Shown here: positions 1-10,165 of the stretch, piece by piece
How the letters are laid out: each line of letters starts with the position of its first letter
Position numbering within the stretch: position 1 is the stretch's first letter
Assembly: GCA_946627325.1 (NCBI GenBank)
Contig: CAMOVK010000008.1
Location: forward strand, 1-39,616
Direction of reading: 5' to 3'
DNA from: an uncultured Prevotella sp.
GTDB taxonomy: Bacteria; Bacteroidota; Bacteroidia; Bacteroidales; Bacteroidaceae
Length of the DNA stretch: 39,616 nucleotides
The notes under the pieces: generated by a model
Told to the model about the DNA's origin: nothing
Database searches by the model: none
The model's input: only the letters and a program-made list of their open reading frames with translations
Translations under genes and position numbers: made by a program

Positions 1-11
1 GATAACAAAAA

Positions 12-49
12 AGGCTGAAAACCGAGCGAGGAATTCAGCCTAATTTTTT
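12..49. terminator. Rho-independent terminator of an off-window transcript
   Basis: An 8-bp perfect inverted repeat (AGGCTGAA at 12-19, TTCAGCCT at 34-41) is followed by six T residues at 44-49. A run of A lies just before the left arm, so the hairpin could also stop transcription on the minus strand. It separates whatever gene lies left of the window from the promoter at 127. Confidence 0.75.
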
Positions 50-100
50 ATATTGTCCAAAACACTTTTAGCGGACAGCAATAAAATTTTGTAACGATTA

Positions 101-135
101 TTATGACGCATAAAACAAAAAATCATTACATTTGC
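101..135 (+). promoter_or_regulatory. Bacteroidetes-type promoter for the gene at 166
   Basis: The string TACATTTGC at 127-135 matches the Bacteroidetes -7 consensus TAnnTTTGY exactly. The -33 element is weak; the best candidate is TTATG at 101-105, 21 bp upstream. Transcription would begin near 142, which argues against any translation start upstream of that and supports the ATG at 166. Confidence 0.6.
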
Positions 136-165
136 ATAAAATCTTCACGTTCGAAAAGAAGAACA

Positions 166-753
166 ATGAATCAACAAGATACTTCATGGGCTGAGACGAT
201 GATTGTCGTTGACGCTGAATACGCCGACAGTGTGGCTTTCGACCTAACGGTTAATTTCGAGCGGATGCTTGAACGACGGATACCTAAAGCCGACATGTCT
301 CTCTGGCTCGACTGTGTGGCTCTCGACGGAGGAGTGAGAGAAGGAGGAAACAACTTACAGGTGGTTCTCGTACACGAAAGAGGAACAGATGGGTTCAACA
401 ACTTCACACCAAGTCGATTTGACGAACTGTCAGGTAAGGCTTTTAAGGACCATTTGGGTGAATTCTCCATAATGGCTATTTCTTCAGAAGAGATTGCATC
501 TAAGCAGCAAATAATAACCGACATCGTTGCAACGGCTGTAGCAGAAAAAAGCGTAAAGCGCATAATCATAGTGCCAGACACGACTTACTACGACGAACTA
601 AGGCATATCCTTCGCAATGCCGATGAAGACAAACGCATAACAATGCTCGCCATGCAGCCCATGCCAGGCGGCAATTTCCGACAAGAAATACTTGGCTACT
701 CGCTAATGCAAGCACTCGGAATACATGCTGACGAAATAGAGAAAAGAGGATGA
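166..753 (+). CDS. Conserved Bacteroidales hypothetical protein (DUF6621-like)
   Basis: The protein has 195 residues, no signal peptide and no membrane segment, so it is probably cytoplasmic. From memory it resembles a Bacteroidales-restricted family named DUF6621: an N-terminal stretch with VVDAEY, then NFERML and LDCVALDGG, and a C-terminal AMQPMPGG followed by ILGYSLMQALGI. No enzymatic motif is recognised, and I assign no function. The frame is open from 103, but the -7 promoter element at 127-135 lies inside that extension, so the ATG at 166, preceded by a purine-rich AAAAGAAGAAC stretch, is the better start. The next gene, carboxynorspermidine dehydrogenase, lies 188 bp downstream on the same strand with no obvious promoter between, so the two may share a transcript. 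Confidence 0.7.
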   Translation: MNQQDTSWAETMIVVDAEYADSVAFDLTVNFERMLERRIPKADMSLWLDCVALDGGVREGGNNLQVVLVHERGTDGFNNFTPSRFDELSGKAFKDHLGEFSIMAISSEEIASKQQIITDIVATAVAEKSVKRIIIVPDTTYYDELRHILRNADEDKRITMLAMQPMPGGNFRQEILGYSLMQALGIHADEIEKRG

Positions 754-941
754 AACAACATTACTGAAAACAATATAATAACGTTAACAACATGGCAAGA
801 GAGTATCGACTTGAAGGCGACCGTCACGAATTCATCGCTAAACAAAAACAAGACCAACAGAATGACATCATCACTGACCTATGGTATCAGAAACAAGTAA
901 AACAAAGTATAAATAAAACAATAATTGAGGAAAGAAGAAAG

Positions 942-2180
942 ATGAACAGAGTATTGATGATTGGTGCTGGCGGCGTAGCTACCGTTGCCGCATTCAAGAT
1001 TGCGCAGAACCAAGACGTGTTCTCGGAGTTTATGATTGCCAGCCGCAGGAAGGAGAAGTGCGACGACATAGTGAGAGCCATCCATGCCAAAGGTTATAAA
1101 ATGGACATCCCCACTGCACAGGTAGATGCTGACGACGTAGAACAGTTGAAGTCGCTCATGAGTGAATATAAGCCAGATATAGTAATCAATCTTGCTCTAC
1201 CTTATCAAGACCTTACTATCATGGAGGCTTGCTTGGCTTGTGGATGCAACTATCTCGACACTGCCAACTATGAACCTAAAGACGAAGCACATTTCGAATA
1301 TTCATGGCAGTGGGCATACAAAGAACGTTTCGAAGAGGCAGGACTGACAGCAATTCTCGGCTGTGGTTTTGACCCTGGAGTATGTAGTGTGTTCACTGCC
1401 TACGCCGCCAAACACCACTTCGACGAAATAAACTATCTCGATATAGTTGATTGCAATGCAGGCGACCACCACAAAGCATTTGCTACAAACTTCAATCCCG
1501 AAATCAATATTCGCGAGATAACGCAAAAAGGTCTTTACTTCGAAGATGGAAAGTGGATTGAAACTGAACCTTTGGAGATACACAAATCACTGACTTATCC
1601 TAACATTGGAAAACGCGAGAGTTATCTGATGCACCACGAAGAACTCGAATCGCTTGTAAAGAACTATCCATCGCTGCGCAGAGCAAGGTTCTGGATGACT
1701 TTCGGTGAACAGTATCTGAAACACCTCGACGTTATACAAAACATCGGCATGAGCCGCATCGACAAAATTGAATACGAGGCTCCGCTGGCAGACGACCCAA
1801 CGAAGACTGCACGAGTAGAAATCGTACCACTGCAATTCCTCAAAGCGGTATTGCCCAATCCGCAAGAATTGGGGGAAAACTATCAAGGCGAAACAAGCAT
1901 CGGATGCCGCATAAAGGGAATGAAAGACGGTAAGGAGCACACCTATTATATATATAATAACTGTTCGCACGAAGCGGCTTACAAAGAGACTGGTATGCAG
2001 GCTGTAAGTTACACTACAGGTGTTCCTGCCATGATTGGCGCCATGATGTTCCTAAAAGGTTTATGGAAAAAACCAGGAGTATGGAATGTTGAAGACTTTG
2101 ACCCCGACCCATTTATGGAGCAACTCAACATTCACGGACTACCTTGGACTGAAATCCACGATGCTGAACTCGAACTGTAA
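942..2180 (+). CDS. Carboxynorspermidine/carboxyspermidine dehydrogenase
   Basis: This is a saccharopine-dehydrogenase-fold enzyme of 412 residues. In this family the enzyme condenses aspartate semialdehyde with a diamine (putrescine or diaminopropane) and reduces the product with NADPH to carboxyspermidine or carboxynorspermidine, the step before NspC in the alternative spermidine pathway. The N-terminal Rossmann motif is visible as VLMIGAGGVATVAA (residues 4-17). The family-typical stretches LALPYQDLTIMEAC, LDTANYEPKDEAHFEYSWQW and ILGCGFDPGVCSVF follow, and the C-terminus keeps YNNCSHEAAYKETGMQ. The start at 942 is chosen because the Rossmann fold begins there and GAGGAAAGAAGAAAG precedes it. 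The same frame stays open back to an ATG at 792, giving 50 extra hydrophilic residues that are not typical of the family. It converges on the glycosyltransferase gene with only 20 bp between the stops. Confidence 0.92.
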   Translation: MNRVLMIGAGGVATVAAFKIAQNQDVFSEFMIASRRKEKCDDIVRAIHAKGYKMDIPTAQVDADDVEQLKSLMSEYKPDIVINLALPYQDLTIMEACLACGCNYLDTANYEPKDEAHFEYSWQWAYKERFEEAGLTAILGCGFDPGVCSVFTAYAAKHHFDEINYLDIVDCNAGDHHKAFATNFNPEINIREITQKGLYFEDGKWIETEPLEIHKSLTYPNIGKRESYLMHHEELESLVKNYPSLRRARFWMTFGEQYLKHLDVIQNIGMSRIDKIEYEAPLADDPTKTARVEIVPLQFLKAVLPNPQELGENYQGETSIGCRIKGMKDGKEHTYYIYNNCSHEAAYKETGMQAVSYTTGVPAMIGAMMFLKGLWKKPGVWNVEDFDPDPFMEQLNIHGLPWTEIHDAELEL

Positions 2181-2200
2181 GCAGGAACATGGAGGGAGAG

Positions 2201-3544
2201 TTATGCCCGCCCTCGTCTCAAGCCTAAAACAAAGACTGCAGTCATCGTGAAGAACAAAGGCATGAAGGGTTGATGAAAACGCGACTCACCATGTCCGAAG
2301 AAAAGCAGCACAGCAGTTCCGACAACAGGAATGATAGTGCAAAGGAATATCGTCGGTAAGTTTGCCGACGATATTTTTTTTGTTGCCGTTGCTTGATTAT
2401 AACGCCTATGATGACAACGTTTCACTTCCGATAGAACAGATAAGAAGGAAAGAATTATCACTACATAGTAAAAACAAAGGTTGACTATTGTCAACAACTG
2501 CGTAGGTGAAAAGCGCGGAAAGTCGCGACATAGACTCTCCATCGACAATTCTTCATACATATATTTGCGCTTTGCCTTATCTGGAAGGAAGGCACAGAAG
2601 GTAGTATTGTCGGAAATATAAGTCTTCAATAGTTTTCGAGGCATCTGTCGGAGATATTCGCCCTTGTTTTGTCCAAGCCAGAGGAAGAAATGACTTCTCC
2701 AAATAGAATCCTTTTGCATCACATCGGTTGGTTTCTCCGAAACGATAATGTTAGGGTTGCCACCTGCAAAGAGGACCGAGTCGGGAGCTGTATCGCTATC
2801 GTTGTCCCACGAATACTGTATAAGAGCCATCCAACCCGTTGCAGCCTGATAGAAGAAATGGCCTGTACGATGATATGCCAAACTGCCTATAATGGTCAAT
2901 CCAAGAACAAATCCGACAATCATGACTGAAGATTTTCGAAGAAAAAGTTTCAACGTATCACGTTTCTCCGCAGCATAAAGAAAAAGGAAATAGAGAGTCA
3001 GACCTACAATGTAAACCAATCCCATCGGTCGGAACCAGTTAGCTATGGCTATCGACAATCCACAAGCCAATAGTTTTTTACGCGACATCAGCCAAAGAGC
3101 GGCAGTGACGAAAAACATAAATGGCAGTTCGCTCAATGCCGACGTAGATTCGCCGTAATTAGCAGGATAGAGCAAATAAATCACAAGTGTTGTAAGAGCA
3201 ATGCGCTCATTGGTAAGGTTTCGCACCCAAAGAAAAAGCAACAACGCCGTTGCACCTTTCATCAAAGAGTACAATATCAACAACGGTGTAACAGAACCAA
3301 ACAATTTCAGCGACGTTACAACAGCATTTATCGCTCCCACATTCCATAGGAAACTGAGTTCGGTTAGTTTTTCGCGAACAGGATAAATATCGTTGTTAGC
3401 CACCGCATCTTTGGCTAAAAGGCAATATCCGTTACTGTCGGGATATGGAGTGTAGCCAAAAACGAAGAGTAGAACCAACTGAACAATAGTGAAAACCACT
3501 ATCATCCATAGTGCGACTGCTATCTGACGATTGCTATTTTGCAT
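2201..3544 (-). CDS. GT-C fold integral-membrane glycosyltransferase (PMT/ArnT-like)
   Basis: This 448-residue protein has many hydrophobic segments and looks like a polytopic GT-C transferase that uses a lipid-phosphate sugar donor on the periplasmic side. After the first membrane helix comes YPDSNGY (Asp about residue 36), in the position of the catalytic acidic residue of the first large loop in this superfamily. A hydrophilic periplasmic region (roughly residues 255-340) separates the membrane halves. I chose the ATG at 3544 because the frame upstream of it reads as basic, low-quality sequence antisense to the porZ end. This start overlaps the end of the rdgB-porZ frame by 25 nt, which suggests translational coupling. 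The acceptor cannot be told from sequence; protein O-glycosylation, lipid A or another surface glycan are possible. Confidence 0.75.
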   Translation of the reverse strand: MQNSNRQIAVALWMIVVFTIVQLVLLFVFGYTPYPDSNGYCLLAKDAVANNDIYPVREKLTELSFLWNVGAINAVVTSLKLFGSVTPLLILYSLMKGATALLLFLWVRNLTNERIALTTLVIYLLYPANYGESTSALSELPFMFFVTAALWLMSRKKLLACGLSIAIANWFRPMGLVYIVGLTLYFLFLYAAEKRDTLKLFLRKSSVMIVGFVLGLTIIGSLAYHRTGHFFYQAATGWMALIQYSWDNDSDTAPDSVLFAGGNPNIIVSEKPTDVMQKDSIWRSHFFLWLGQNKGEYLRQMPRKLLKTYISDNTTFCAFLPDKAKRKYMYEELSMESLCRDFPRFSPTQLLTIVNLCFYYVVIILSFLSVLSEVKRCHHRRYNQATATKKISSANLPTIFLCTIIPVVGTAVLLFFGHGESRFHQPFMPLFFTMTAVFVLGLRRGRA

Positions 3545-6246
3545 ACCGTTCCGCTCTTGCCTTCTGATGTGGCTGTTTGCACCATGTATATGCCTGATGC
3601 CACTCTGCGTCCTCGAGTGTCGCATCCATCCCATGTAAATGAGCCTCCATTACTTCTGCCGCTCGCCACGAGCACGCCATTTGCTGTGGTTATCTTAACA
3701 TCGGCGTCAAAAGACAAACCTGTCACCGTTATCAAACCAGTGTAGTCGGGACTTACGGGATTGGGATAAGCATACACATTATCGGTGGTCATCTCTTCGG
3801 AAGGGGTTGTGGCATCGCTCATAAAGGAACATAAGCCCATATCAGTACCGAAAAACACTTCACCAGTCAATCCGTTAATGGCTATTGATTCGATGTTTTT
3901 CGATAAAAGATTGCTGTTCGATGGGAGGAAGTGATAAATCTGTTCCATGTTGTCTGCACTTATCAGATACACTCCATTATCAGCCGTCCCCATCCATTTG
4001 CGGTTGCCTCCATCAATTGCCATGCAGGTGATGTTGAGTCCGTCAAGGAGATAATCAGCATAGTTGGTTCCATCGTTGCGTGGCACTTTCACTTGGTGAA
4101 GTGTTGGATTGGTAATCGTTCCGATGTCCTGACGATATAGCAGCAGTGGAGCGGCATTAGTTGCTATCCACATATTACCATCGTAATCCTCACATACGTC
4201 GTTAATTCCATTTGTGGAAACTAGTACTCCGTCTTCATTGACGAATGAAGTAAACGAAAGAAGACCATTTGTTAGTTCATCGAAGGCATAAAACGATGTT
4301 TTTGTCCAATGTGCATTAACAAACCAAAGCAACCCATGTGAGTCGAACTTCATAGATTTCATGGCTGGCAAGGTACGGTCGCCCGACATCAGTTGGTTGA
4401 ATTTATGCGTCTGCCACTCGCCATTTTTCTTTAAGCATGCAAGCGCTGTGGATGTTGCTTGACTATTAACAAGCCACAAGTTACCTGTTTTATCGAAAGT
4501 CATTCCCTCTACGAGTACATAGTCTTTATCGTTACCTCCTATTGCACTTTGCAAAGGGCTGTTGTCGGTAGTATAATGTTTTAGAAACTTCGTGCCGTTG
4601 AATTCATATAATCCAGTGCGTCCTGCCACAAAAATATGATTTGGGTTGCCTGGTTCGTGGTCAATTACTAGTGCTGCTTCGTAACGATGTCCTGTTGCGG
4701 ACTGGAGGTTTTCGTCGAGTAATTGCCACTCGTTGCCATCAAAGACTTGGGCTGCTGGACTGCGAGGTATATCGGCATAGGCAGAGAAACCACCTCCACA
4801 TGTATAAAGTCGCCCTTCGCTATGCTTCATGTAGCCGAAGAAATTGTATGCTGGTCCGTCTGGTTTCACTCCTGAAACTACCGTCATTCTATTGCCATCG
4901 GTTATTTGATAAGCTGTCAACGCATTATTCTCGTCAGATGTCCAACGACATTTGTTTTGCGCGTCTTCAACATCTGTCAGATTTTCCACCAATGATTTAT
5001 AGTCGGCTGTCCGTGTCCACTCACTTCTATCGAGAAGGTTATGGTCGAGTTGAGCCGAATAAATTCCACTGGTCTCCGACGCTGCAAAGATGCGATTACC
5101 TTCTATATAAGAATAGTTAACTTTGAATCCGAGTTGGTATGTATTAGCGATTTCTCCGCCTCGAACATTTATTTTCACTATTCCAAATCCAGTTGACAGA
5201 TAGGCATCTGTACCATTTATATATATGTGATTTATTGTCTTGTCGGCAGTCATCGAGGCATTGCTCAGACTGGAAAGGTTGATAGCCTTTCCATCGTTAT
5301 CGAGCAAGTCGATGTTTTGGTTCTGATATATCACTACCAGCCGCTTTGCCTGCGGACAATATCGTATGTGAGTTATGCCGCAATCATTTAGTGACGACAT
5401 CTTATCGTATGTTGTTACGCTATGATCATTCACATTATAAGAGAAGAGTCCCTTTGAACTGAGCACGTAAATCAGATTGCCTGCGGGCTGTATCTCTGTT
5501 ATATCGTTGTATGCCCAATAGCATTTCCATGTACCCAGTTCTTGTGCTGACACTTTTTCTGCCGAAAAACCTATAATTGCGAAGAGTAAAAACAGCACTG
5601 ACAAGAACTTCTCACGCAGGAACTGAGCCAATTGTCCCATGGCTCTCGCACGATGGGATATTTTATTCTTCGTGTCGGGACCCATTTCAGCAAAAGTCTC
5701 TTCATAGCCATTGGGTACGAAAACAGGGTCGTATCCGAAACCTTCAGAGCCGCGCTTTTCGCGAATAATCTTTCCTTCTACTATTCCCTCGAAGTTGTAA
5801 TCGCTATAATTATTCACATGAAGAGCTGTAGAATCATCACTATTATCAATGATTAGCGACACTACTGTTCGGAAGTGAGCCTTTCTATTGTCGCACGTTT
5901 CAAGTTTTCGAAGAAGTTTCTTCATGTTTGCTTCGCTATCATGACTCATGCTTTCTTCTCCATCGAGAGAGGCATAGCGTGCAGAATGAACTCCAGGTTC
6001 TCCTCCTAATGCTTCTACTTCCAAGCCGGTATCATCGGCAAACACTGGTATAGAGGATTTCTTTAGATAGTGTTTCCACACATATTCTGCCTTCTGCCTG
6101 GCATTTCCTTCGAGTGTTGGCGAGGTTTCTGGCAATTCATCGTGACAATCAATGTCGCTAAGAGACAACACATCGAAGCCTTGTCCTATTATTTTTCGAG
6201 CTTCGTCTAATTTATGTGCGTTGTTTGTTGCAAAGACTATCTTCAT
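3520..6246 (-). CDS. RdgB/HAM1 nucleoside triphosphatase in one frame with a PorZ-like T9SS protein
   Basis: One uninterrupted frame of 908 codons joins two unrelated proteins. Residues 1 to about 212 are RdgB (dITP/XTP pyrophosphatase, which cleans non-canonical purine nucleotides in the cytoplasm): [13 protein letters not shown] near the start, catalytic [10 protein letters not shown] (Asp71-Asp72) and ISHRARA at 196-202. From residue 214 comes a hydrophobic signal-peptide core ([14 protein letters not shown]) ending in VSAQ, then a PorZ-like beta-propeller protein: repeats such as [21 protein letters not shown] and MWIATNAAP, and a C-terminal Por-type domain ([13 protein letters not shown] ... 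GIYMVQT). PorZ acts at the outer surface in type IX secretion. The ATG at 6246 overlaps the yitT stop as TGATG; a GTG codon just upstream at 6249 is less likely. An internal ATG at 5640 (residue 203) would make a 706-residue PorZ with a normal signal peptide. A sequencing error that removed a stop or frameshift is the main alternative. Confidence 0.85.
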   Translation of the reverse strand: MKIVFATNNAHKLDEARKIIGQGFDVLSLSDIDCHDELPETSPTLEGNARQKAEYVWKHYLKKSSIPVFADDTGLEVEALGGEPGVHSARYASLDGEESMSHDSEANMKKLLRKLETCDNRKAHFRTVVSLIIDNSDDSTALHVNNYSDYNFEGIVEGKIIREKRGSEGFGYDPVFVPNGYEETFAEMGPDTKNKISHRARAMGQLAQFLREKFLSVLFLLFAIIGFSAEKVSAQELGTWKCYWAYNDITEIQPAGNLIYVLSSKGLFSYNVNDHSVTTYDKMSSLNDCGITHIRYCPQAKRLVVIYQNQNIDLLDNDGKAINLSSLSNASMTADKTINHIYINGTDAYLSTGFGIVKINVRGGEIANTYQLGFKVNYSYIEGNRIFAASETSGIYSAQLDHNLLDRSEWTRTADYKSLVENLTDVEDAQNKCRWTSDENNALTAYQITDGNRMTVVSGVKPDGPAYNFFGYMKHSEGRLYTCGGGFSAYADIPRSPAAQVFDGNEWQLLDENLQSATGHRYEAALVIDHEPGNPNHIFVAGRTGLYEFNGTKFLKHYTTDNSPLQSAIGGNDKDYVLVEGMTFDKTGNLWLVNSQATSTALACLKKNGEWQTHKFNQLMSGDRTLPAMKSMKFDSHGLLWFVNAHWTKTSFYAFDELTNGLLSFTSFVNEDGVLVSTNGINDVCEDYDGNMWIATNAAPLLLYRQDIGTITNPTLHQVKVPRNDGTNYADYLLDGLNITCMAIDGGNRKWMGTADNGVYLISADNMEQIYHFLPSNSNLLSKNIESIAINGLTGEVFFGTDMGLCSFMSDATTPSEEMTTDNVYAYPNPVSPDYTGLITVTGLSFDADVKITTANGVLVASGRSNGGSFTWDGCDTRGRRVASGIYMVQTATSEGKSGTVCKIAIVR

Positions 6247-7220
6247 CACATTTCTCCTTTCTTAGCCAATTCGGCTTCTTTCTTTGCTTTAACCTTCATC
6301 TCGTCAAAGCCTTTGCCATAAACTCCAATAACTGCACTTTGAGAAACGAAAGCATCAGGATCGACCATCTTTATCAGTCGGAAAATAGATGTCGATTCGC
6401 GCTTTCTTGCTACGAGACATATTACCTGAGTAGCCTGCTTTGAATACCAACCATGTGCATCGAGCAGCGTCACTCCGTGATACATCTCGGTAGCGAGTAT
6501 GTGGGCAAGTTCTTCATGTTTTTTAGAGAATATAAGAAATTGCACAGACTCACGCCGAGCGTTCATCACATAGTCGAGCACCACGTTCATGACAACCATC
6601 GTACAAAGTCCGAACACTACAGTATGCGCTCGTTCTGCAAGCGTCGCTCCAAATCTCGAATTGAGCAAACAGCTTCCAATGATACATATATCAATGGCTA
6701 TCAACACACGTCCGAGCGACACTGGCTTATACTTATTGACACAGGCTGCAATTATATCTGTGCCACCAGTGGAACCATTGTGAAGGAAAACTATTGCCAA
6801 TCCTGTTCCCATAAGTGTACAACCAATAATAAGCGACATAAAATCCTGCCCTTGACCAAGTATTTGAGTTATCGTGCCATCGTCGTTCGTAACGAGTTGT
6901 TGAAAGTATTTGAGCATTAACGACAAACCTATCGTGGCATAAATCGTCTTAAGCATAAACTTGAAACCCAAAATTTTCAATGCTATCAATAACAGAATAG
7001 TATTGACAATGAAATAAGTGTATTCCATTGGGAAGCCTGTAGCATAGAGAATAATAGCAGATATACCAGTCACCCCACCCGATACAATCTTATAGGGTAA
7101 GAGGAACAATGCCCAAGCTGCACCATAGAAGGTCAGACCTACTGTTATCCAAAGATAGTCACTTATTTCTTGACGAAGTTTTTTCTTCGCTATTTTCTCT
7201 TTAAGGGATTCAAGATTCAT
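6246..7220 (-). CDS. yitT: YitT/DUF2179 family membrane protein
   Basis: The protein has 324 residues and belongs to the YitT family of membrane proteins of unknown transport function. Five or so hydrophobic segments fill residues 25-225, with the family-typical motifs [16 protein letters not shown] and [14 protein letters not shown]. The C-terminal cytoplasmic DUF2179 domain follows at about residues 235-300, including [14 protein letters not shown] and [10 protein letters not shown]. The C-terminus is Lys/Glu-rich. It starts 12 nt after leuS, and its stop overlaps the rdgB ATG, so it is the second gene of a leuS-yitT-rdgB operon. Substrate and role are not known from sequence. Confidence 0.88.
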   Translation of the reverse strand: MNLESLKEKIAKKKLRQEISDYLWITVGLTFYGAAWALFLLPYKIVSGGVTGISAIILYATGFPMEYTYFIVNTILLLIALKILGFKFMLKTIYATIGLSLMLKYFQQLVTNDDGTITQILGQGQDFMSLIIGCTLMGTGLAIVFLHNGSTGGTDIIAACVNKYKPVSLGRVLIAIDICIIGSCLLNSRFGATLAERAHTVVFGLCTMVVMNVVLDYVMNARRESVQFLIFSKKHEELAHILATEMYHGVTLLDAHGWYSKQATQVICLVARKRESTSIFRLIKMVDPDAFVSQSAVIGVYGKGFDEMKVKAKKEAELAKKGEM

Positions 7221-7232
7221 ATTGATTGCGGA

Positions 7233-10049
7233 TTACTTGTTTACGATATTTATAAGTCGCTTTGGCACGACGATAACCTTCACAACTTGTTTTCCTTCGA
7301 GATACTTTGCTGTTCGTTCGTCAGCCATCACTTGATTTTCTATTGTTTTATTATCAGCATCAGCTGCAAACGACATTTCGAAACGAGCCTTGCCATTGAA
7401 CGACACAGCCATTTGTATTTCGTTTTCTACGAGATACTGCTCATCCCACTCTGGCCATGCCGCATCGCAGACGCTTCCTTCACCACCGAGAATTTCCCAT
7501 AGTTCCTCCGCAAGGTGAGGAGCAAATGGTGCTATCACGCTTACAAGGCTTTGTAGCAACCTCCTGTTGCTGCATTTCTGCTGCTGCAAATCATTTGTGC
7601 ATATCATAAATGCAGAGATAGAGGTATTGTAGGAAAAGTGTTCTATGTCGTGTGAGACTTTCTTTATCAACTTATGTACACTCTTTAACTGTTCTTTCGT
7701 TGGTTCAGCATCGTCAATATGATCGAACAAGTTGCAGAATTTCTTCAAGAAGCGATGGCATCCATCAATACCATTAGTATCCCATGGTTTCGATTGCTCT
7801 ACTGGACCAAGAAACATTTCGTAGAGTCGGAGTGTATCGGCACCATATTTTTCAACTATCATATCGGGGTTAACCACGTTGAACATCGACTTTGACATTT
7901 TCTCAACAGCCCATCCGCAGATGTATTTTTCATCTTCCAAGATAAATTCTGCTTTAGCGTATTCTGGTCGCCAATTGCGGAATGCTTCTATATCGAGCAC
8001 GTCATTTGTAACTATATTCACATCAACATGTATTGCAGTTGTCTCGTATTTATTTTTCAGCCCATGCGAAACAAACACTGGATGATCAGCGTCGCCTTGA
8101 TTATTGACACGATAGACAAAATTGCTTCTTCCTTGAATCATTCCCTGATTAACGAGTTTACGATATGGTTCATCGGTACACGAAACTCCTAAATCAAACA
8201 GGAACTTGTTCCAGAAACGCGAATAAATCAAATGACCTGTAGCGTGCTCTGTACCTCCCACATAGAGATCGACCTGCTTCCAATATCTGTTGGCACTTTC
8301 AGATACGAGGGCATTATCGTTGTGAGGGTCCATATAGCGTAGGTAGTATGCCGAACTACCTGCAAATCCTGGCATAGTATTGAGTTCGAGTGCAAAAACG
8401 TTCTCATTGTCTATAAGGGTTTTGCTAACAATTTCGTTTATCCTCGTATCCCAAGCCCATTGGATTGCGCGTCCGAGTGGAGGTTCGCCACTTTCAGTTG
8501 GACGATATTCACTTATCTCGGGTAGTTGTAATGGCAGACTTTCCGATGGTATCATATATGGCATATCGTCTTTATAATACACAGGGAAAGGTTCGCCCCA
8601 ATATCGTTGACGTGAGAAAATGGCATCGCGCAGACGATAGTTTACTTTCACTTTACCAATGTTATGCTCCGTGACATACTGTTTGGTCTTTGCAATAGCT
8701 TCCTTAACCGTAAGTCCATTGAGCGTAAACTGCTCGCAAGCGGAGTTGCAAACTATTCCCTCCTTAGCGTCGTAACTCTCTTCAGAAACATCAGCTCCCT
8801 CTATTAGCGGGCGCACTTCAAGATTAAAAGTACGTGCAAATGAATAGTCACGACTATCATGGGCAGGAACAGCCATAATTGCTCCTGTTCCATAACCAGC
8901 TAACACATAGTCGCTTACATAGATGGGCACTGGTTCTTGGGTAAAGGGATTTATTGCATAAGCTCCTGTAAATTCTCCTGTCATTCTACGGTCAGCAATG
9001 CGCTCACGTTCGGTTCTTTTCTTCGTTCGTTCAATGTAAGCCTCAACATTAGCTCGATATTCATTGGTAACGACTTGCCCAACATAGTCGGATTCGGGTG
9101 CAAGCACCATGAAAGTCACTCCAAAAATTGTATCTGCGCGTGTGGTAAATACTGTTATTTCCACATCGGAATTCTTTACTTTGAAGTTCATTTCTGTACC
9201 TTCGGAGCGTCCTATCCAGTTTCGTTGTGTTTCCTTGAGCGAGTCTGTCCAATCAACTGTATCCAATCCTTCGAGTAGTCGTTGTGCATAAGCCGACACT
9301 CTCAGACACCATTGGCGCATTTTTTTCTGTACTACAGGGTAACCTCCTCTTACTGAAAGTCCATCTACGACTTCATCGTTAGCCAACACCGTGCCAAGTT
9401 CCTGACACCAGTTCACCATCGTTTCGCCAAGATAAGCAATACGATAATTCATCAGTACCTGCTGCTTTTCGTGTTCGCTCATGTTCCGCCAGTCGTCAGC
9501 GGTAAATTCCAAATGTTCGCTTTCTGCAACATCGAGACCTTCAGTTCCTTTGTGTTCGAAAATGTTCACAAGCTCAGATATAGGCATTGCCTTTTGGCAT
9601 CGGTTGCAGTAGAAGGAATTAAACATCTGCTGGAATGCCCATTGAGTCCAGTGATAGTATTTAGGATCACACGTTCTCACTTCCCTACTCCAATCAAACG
9701 AGAATCCTATCTTGTCGAGTTGTTGGCGGTAACGATTGATATTCTCCTCTGTTGTAATTGCGGGATGCTGACCTGTCTGAATGGCATATTGCTCTGCAGG
9801 CAAACCATAGGCATCGTAGCCCATAGGATTAAGTACATTGAAGCCCTTCTGACGTATGTAGCGTGCATAAATGTCTGAAGCTATATACCCAAGAGGATGA
9901 CCTACATGAAGTCCTGCTCCCGATGGATAAGGGAACATATTCAGCACATAGAATTTCTCTCTTTTTGGGTCTTCCTTCACTTTATATGTTTCGTTGGTTG
10001 CCCAACGTTGTTGCCATTTCTGCTCAATCTCTCTGAAATTATATTCCAT
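7233..10049 (-). CDS. leuS: Leucyl-tRNA synthetase
   Basis: This is a class I aminoacyl-tRNA synthetase of 938 residues that charges tRNA-Leu with leucine in the cytoplasm. The HIGH-type motif is in [16 protein letters not shown] (HVGH at 48-51) and the KMSKS loop is in [14 protein letters not shown] (around residue 716). The CP1 editing domain is present between them, with [11 protein letters not shown] and the segment [13 protein letters not shown]. The length is slightly above the usual 800-900, as is common in Bacteroidales. The protein begins with [16 protein letters not shown], typical of the family. It is the first gene of the minus-strand operon, with its own promoter at 10074-10082. 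Confidence 0.97.
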   Translation of the reverse strand: MEYNFREIEQKWQQRWATNETYKVKEDPKREKFYVLNMFPYPSGAGLHVGHPLGYIASDIYARYIRQKGFNVLNPMGYDAYGLPAEQYAIQTGQHPAITTEENINRYRQQLDKIGFSFDWSREVRTCDPKYYHWTQWAFQQMFNSFYCNRCQKAMPISELVNIFEHKGTEGLDVAESEHLEFTADDWRNMSEHEKQQVLMNYRIAYLGETMVNWCQELGTVLANDEVVDGLSVRGGYPVVQKKMRQWCLRVSAYAQRLLEGLDTVDWTDSLKETQRNWIGRSEGTEMNFKVKNSDVEITVFTTRADTIFGVTFMVLAPESDYVGQVVTNEYRANVEAYIERTKKRTERERIADRRMTGEFTGAYAINPFTQEPVPIYVSDYVLAGYGTGAIMAVPAHDSRDYSFARTFNLEVRPLIEGADVSEESYDAKEGIVCNSACEQFTLNGLTVKEAIAKTKQYVTEHNIGKVKVNYRLRDAIFSRQRYWGEPFPVYYKDDMPYMIPSESLPLQLPEISEYRPTESGEPPLGRAIQWAWDTRINEIVSKTLIDNENVFALELNTMPGFAGSSAYYLRYMDPHNDNALVSESANRYWKQVDLYVGGTEHATGHLIYSRFWNKFLFDLGVSCTDEPYRKLVNQGMIQGRSNFVYRVNNQGDADHPVFVSHGLKNKYETTAIHVDVNIVTNDVLDIEAFRNWRPEYAKAEFILEDEKYICGWAVEKMSKSMFNVVNPDMIVEKYGADTLRLYEMFLGPVEQSKPWDTNGIDGCHRFLKKFCNLFDHIDDAEPTKEQLKSVHKLIKKVSHDIEHFSYNTSISAFMICTNDLQQQKCSNRRLLQSLVSVIAPFAPHLAEELWEILGGEGSVCDAAWPEWDEQYLVENEIQMAVSFNGKARFEMSFAADADNKTIENQVMADERTAKYLEGKQVVKVIVVPKRLINIVNK

Positions 10050-10073
10050 AAAACGTTTGTGGTTAAATTCCCT

Positions 10074-10082
10074 GCAAAATTA
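10074..10082 (-). promoter_or_regulatory. leuS promoter, -7 element
   Basis: Read on the minus strand, 10082-10074 is TAATTTTGC, an exact match to TAnnTTTGY, 25 bp before the leuS ATG. No clear TTTG -33 element is visible; the upstream DNA is A/T-rich (TTTAG and poly-A). It is back to back with the promoter of the acyltransferase gene. Confidence 0.6.
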
Positions 10083-10113
10083 CTTTTTTCTTTTCTAAAT
10101 GCCTAAAAAAGGT

Positions 10114-10143
10114 TTTGTTTTAATATATTTTTCCTACTTTTGC
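10114..10143 (+). promoter_or_regulatory. Promoter of the acyltransferase gene
   Basis: TTTG at 10114-10117 and TACTTTTGC at 10135-10143 form a -33/-7 pair with a 17-bp spacer. The ATG at 10166 lies 22 bp after the -7 element, so the 5' untranslated region would be about 15 nt. Confidence 0.6.
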
Positions 10144-10165
10144 GATGAATTTATAAGGCTTATTT

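Noticed and set aside
171..581. 136-codon minus-strand frame antisense to the first gene
   Set aside because: Shadow frame with no promoter or family; the plus-strand protein has conserved-family character.
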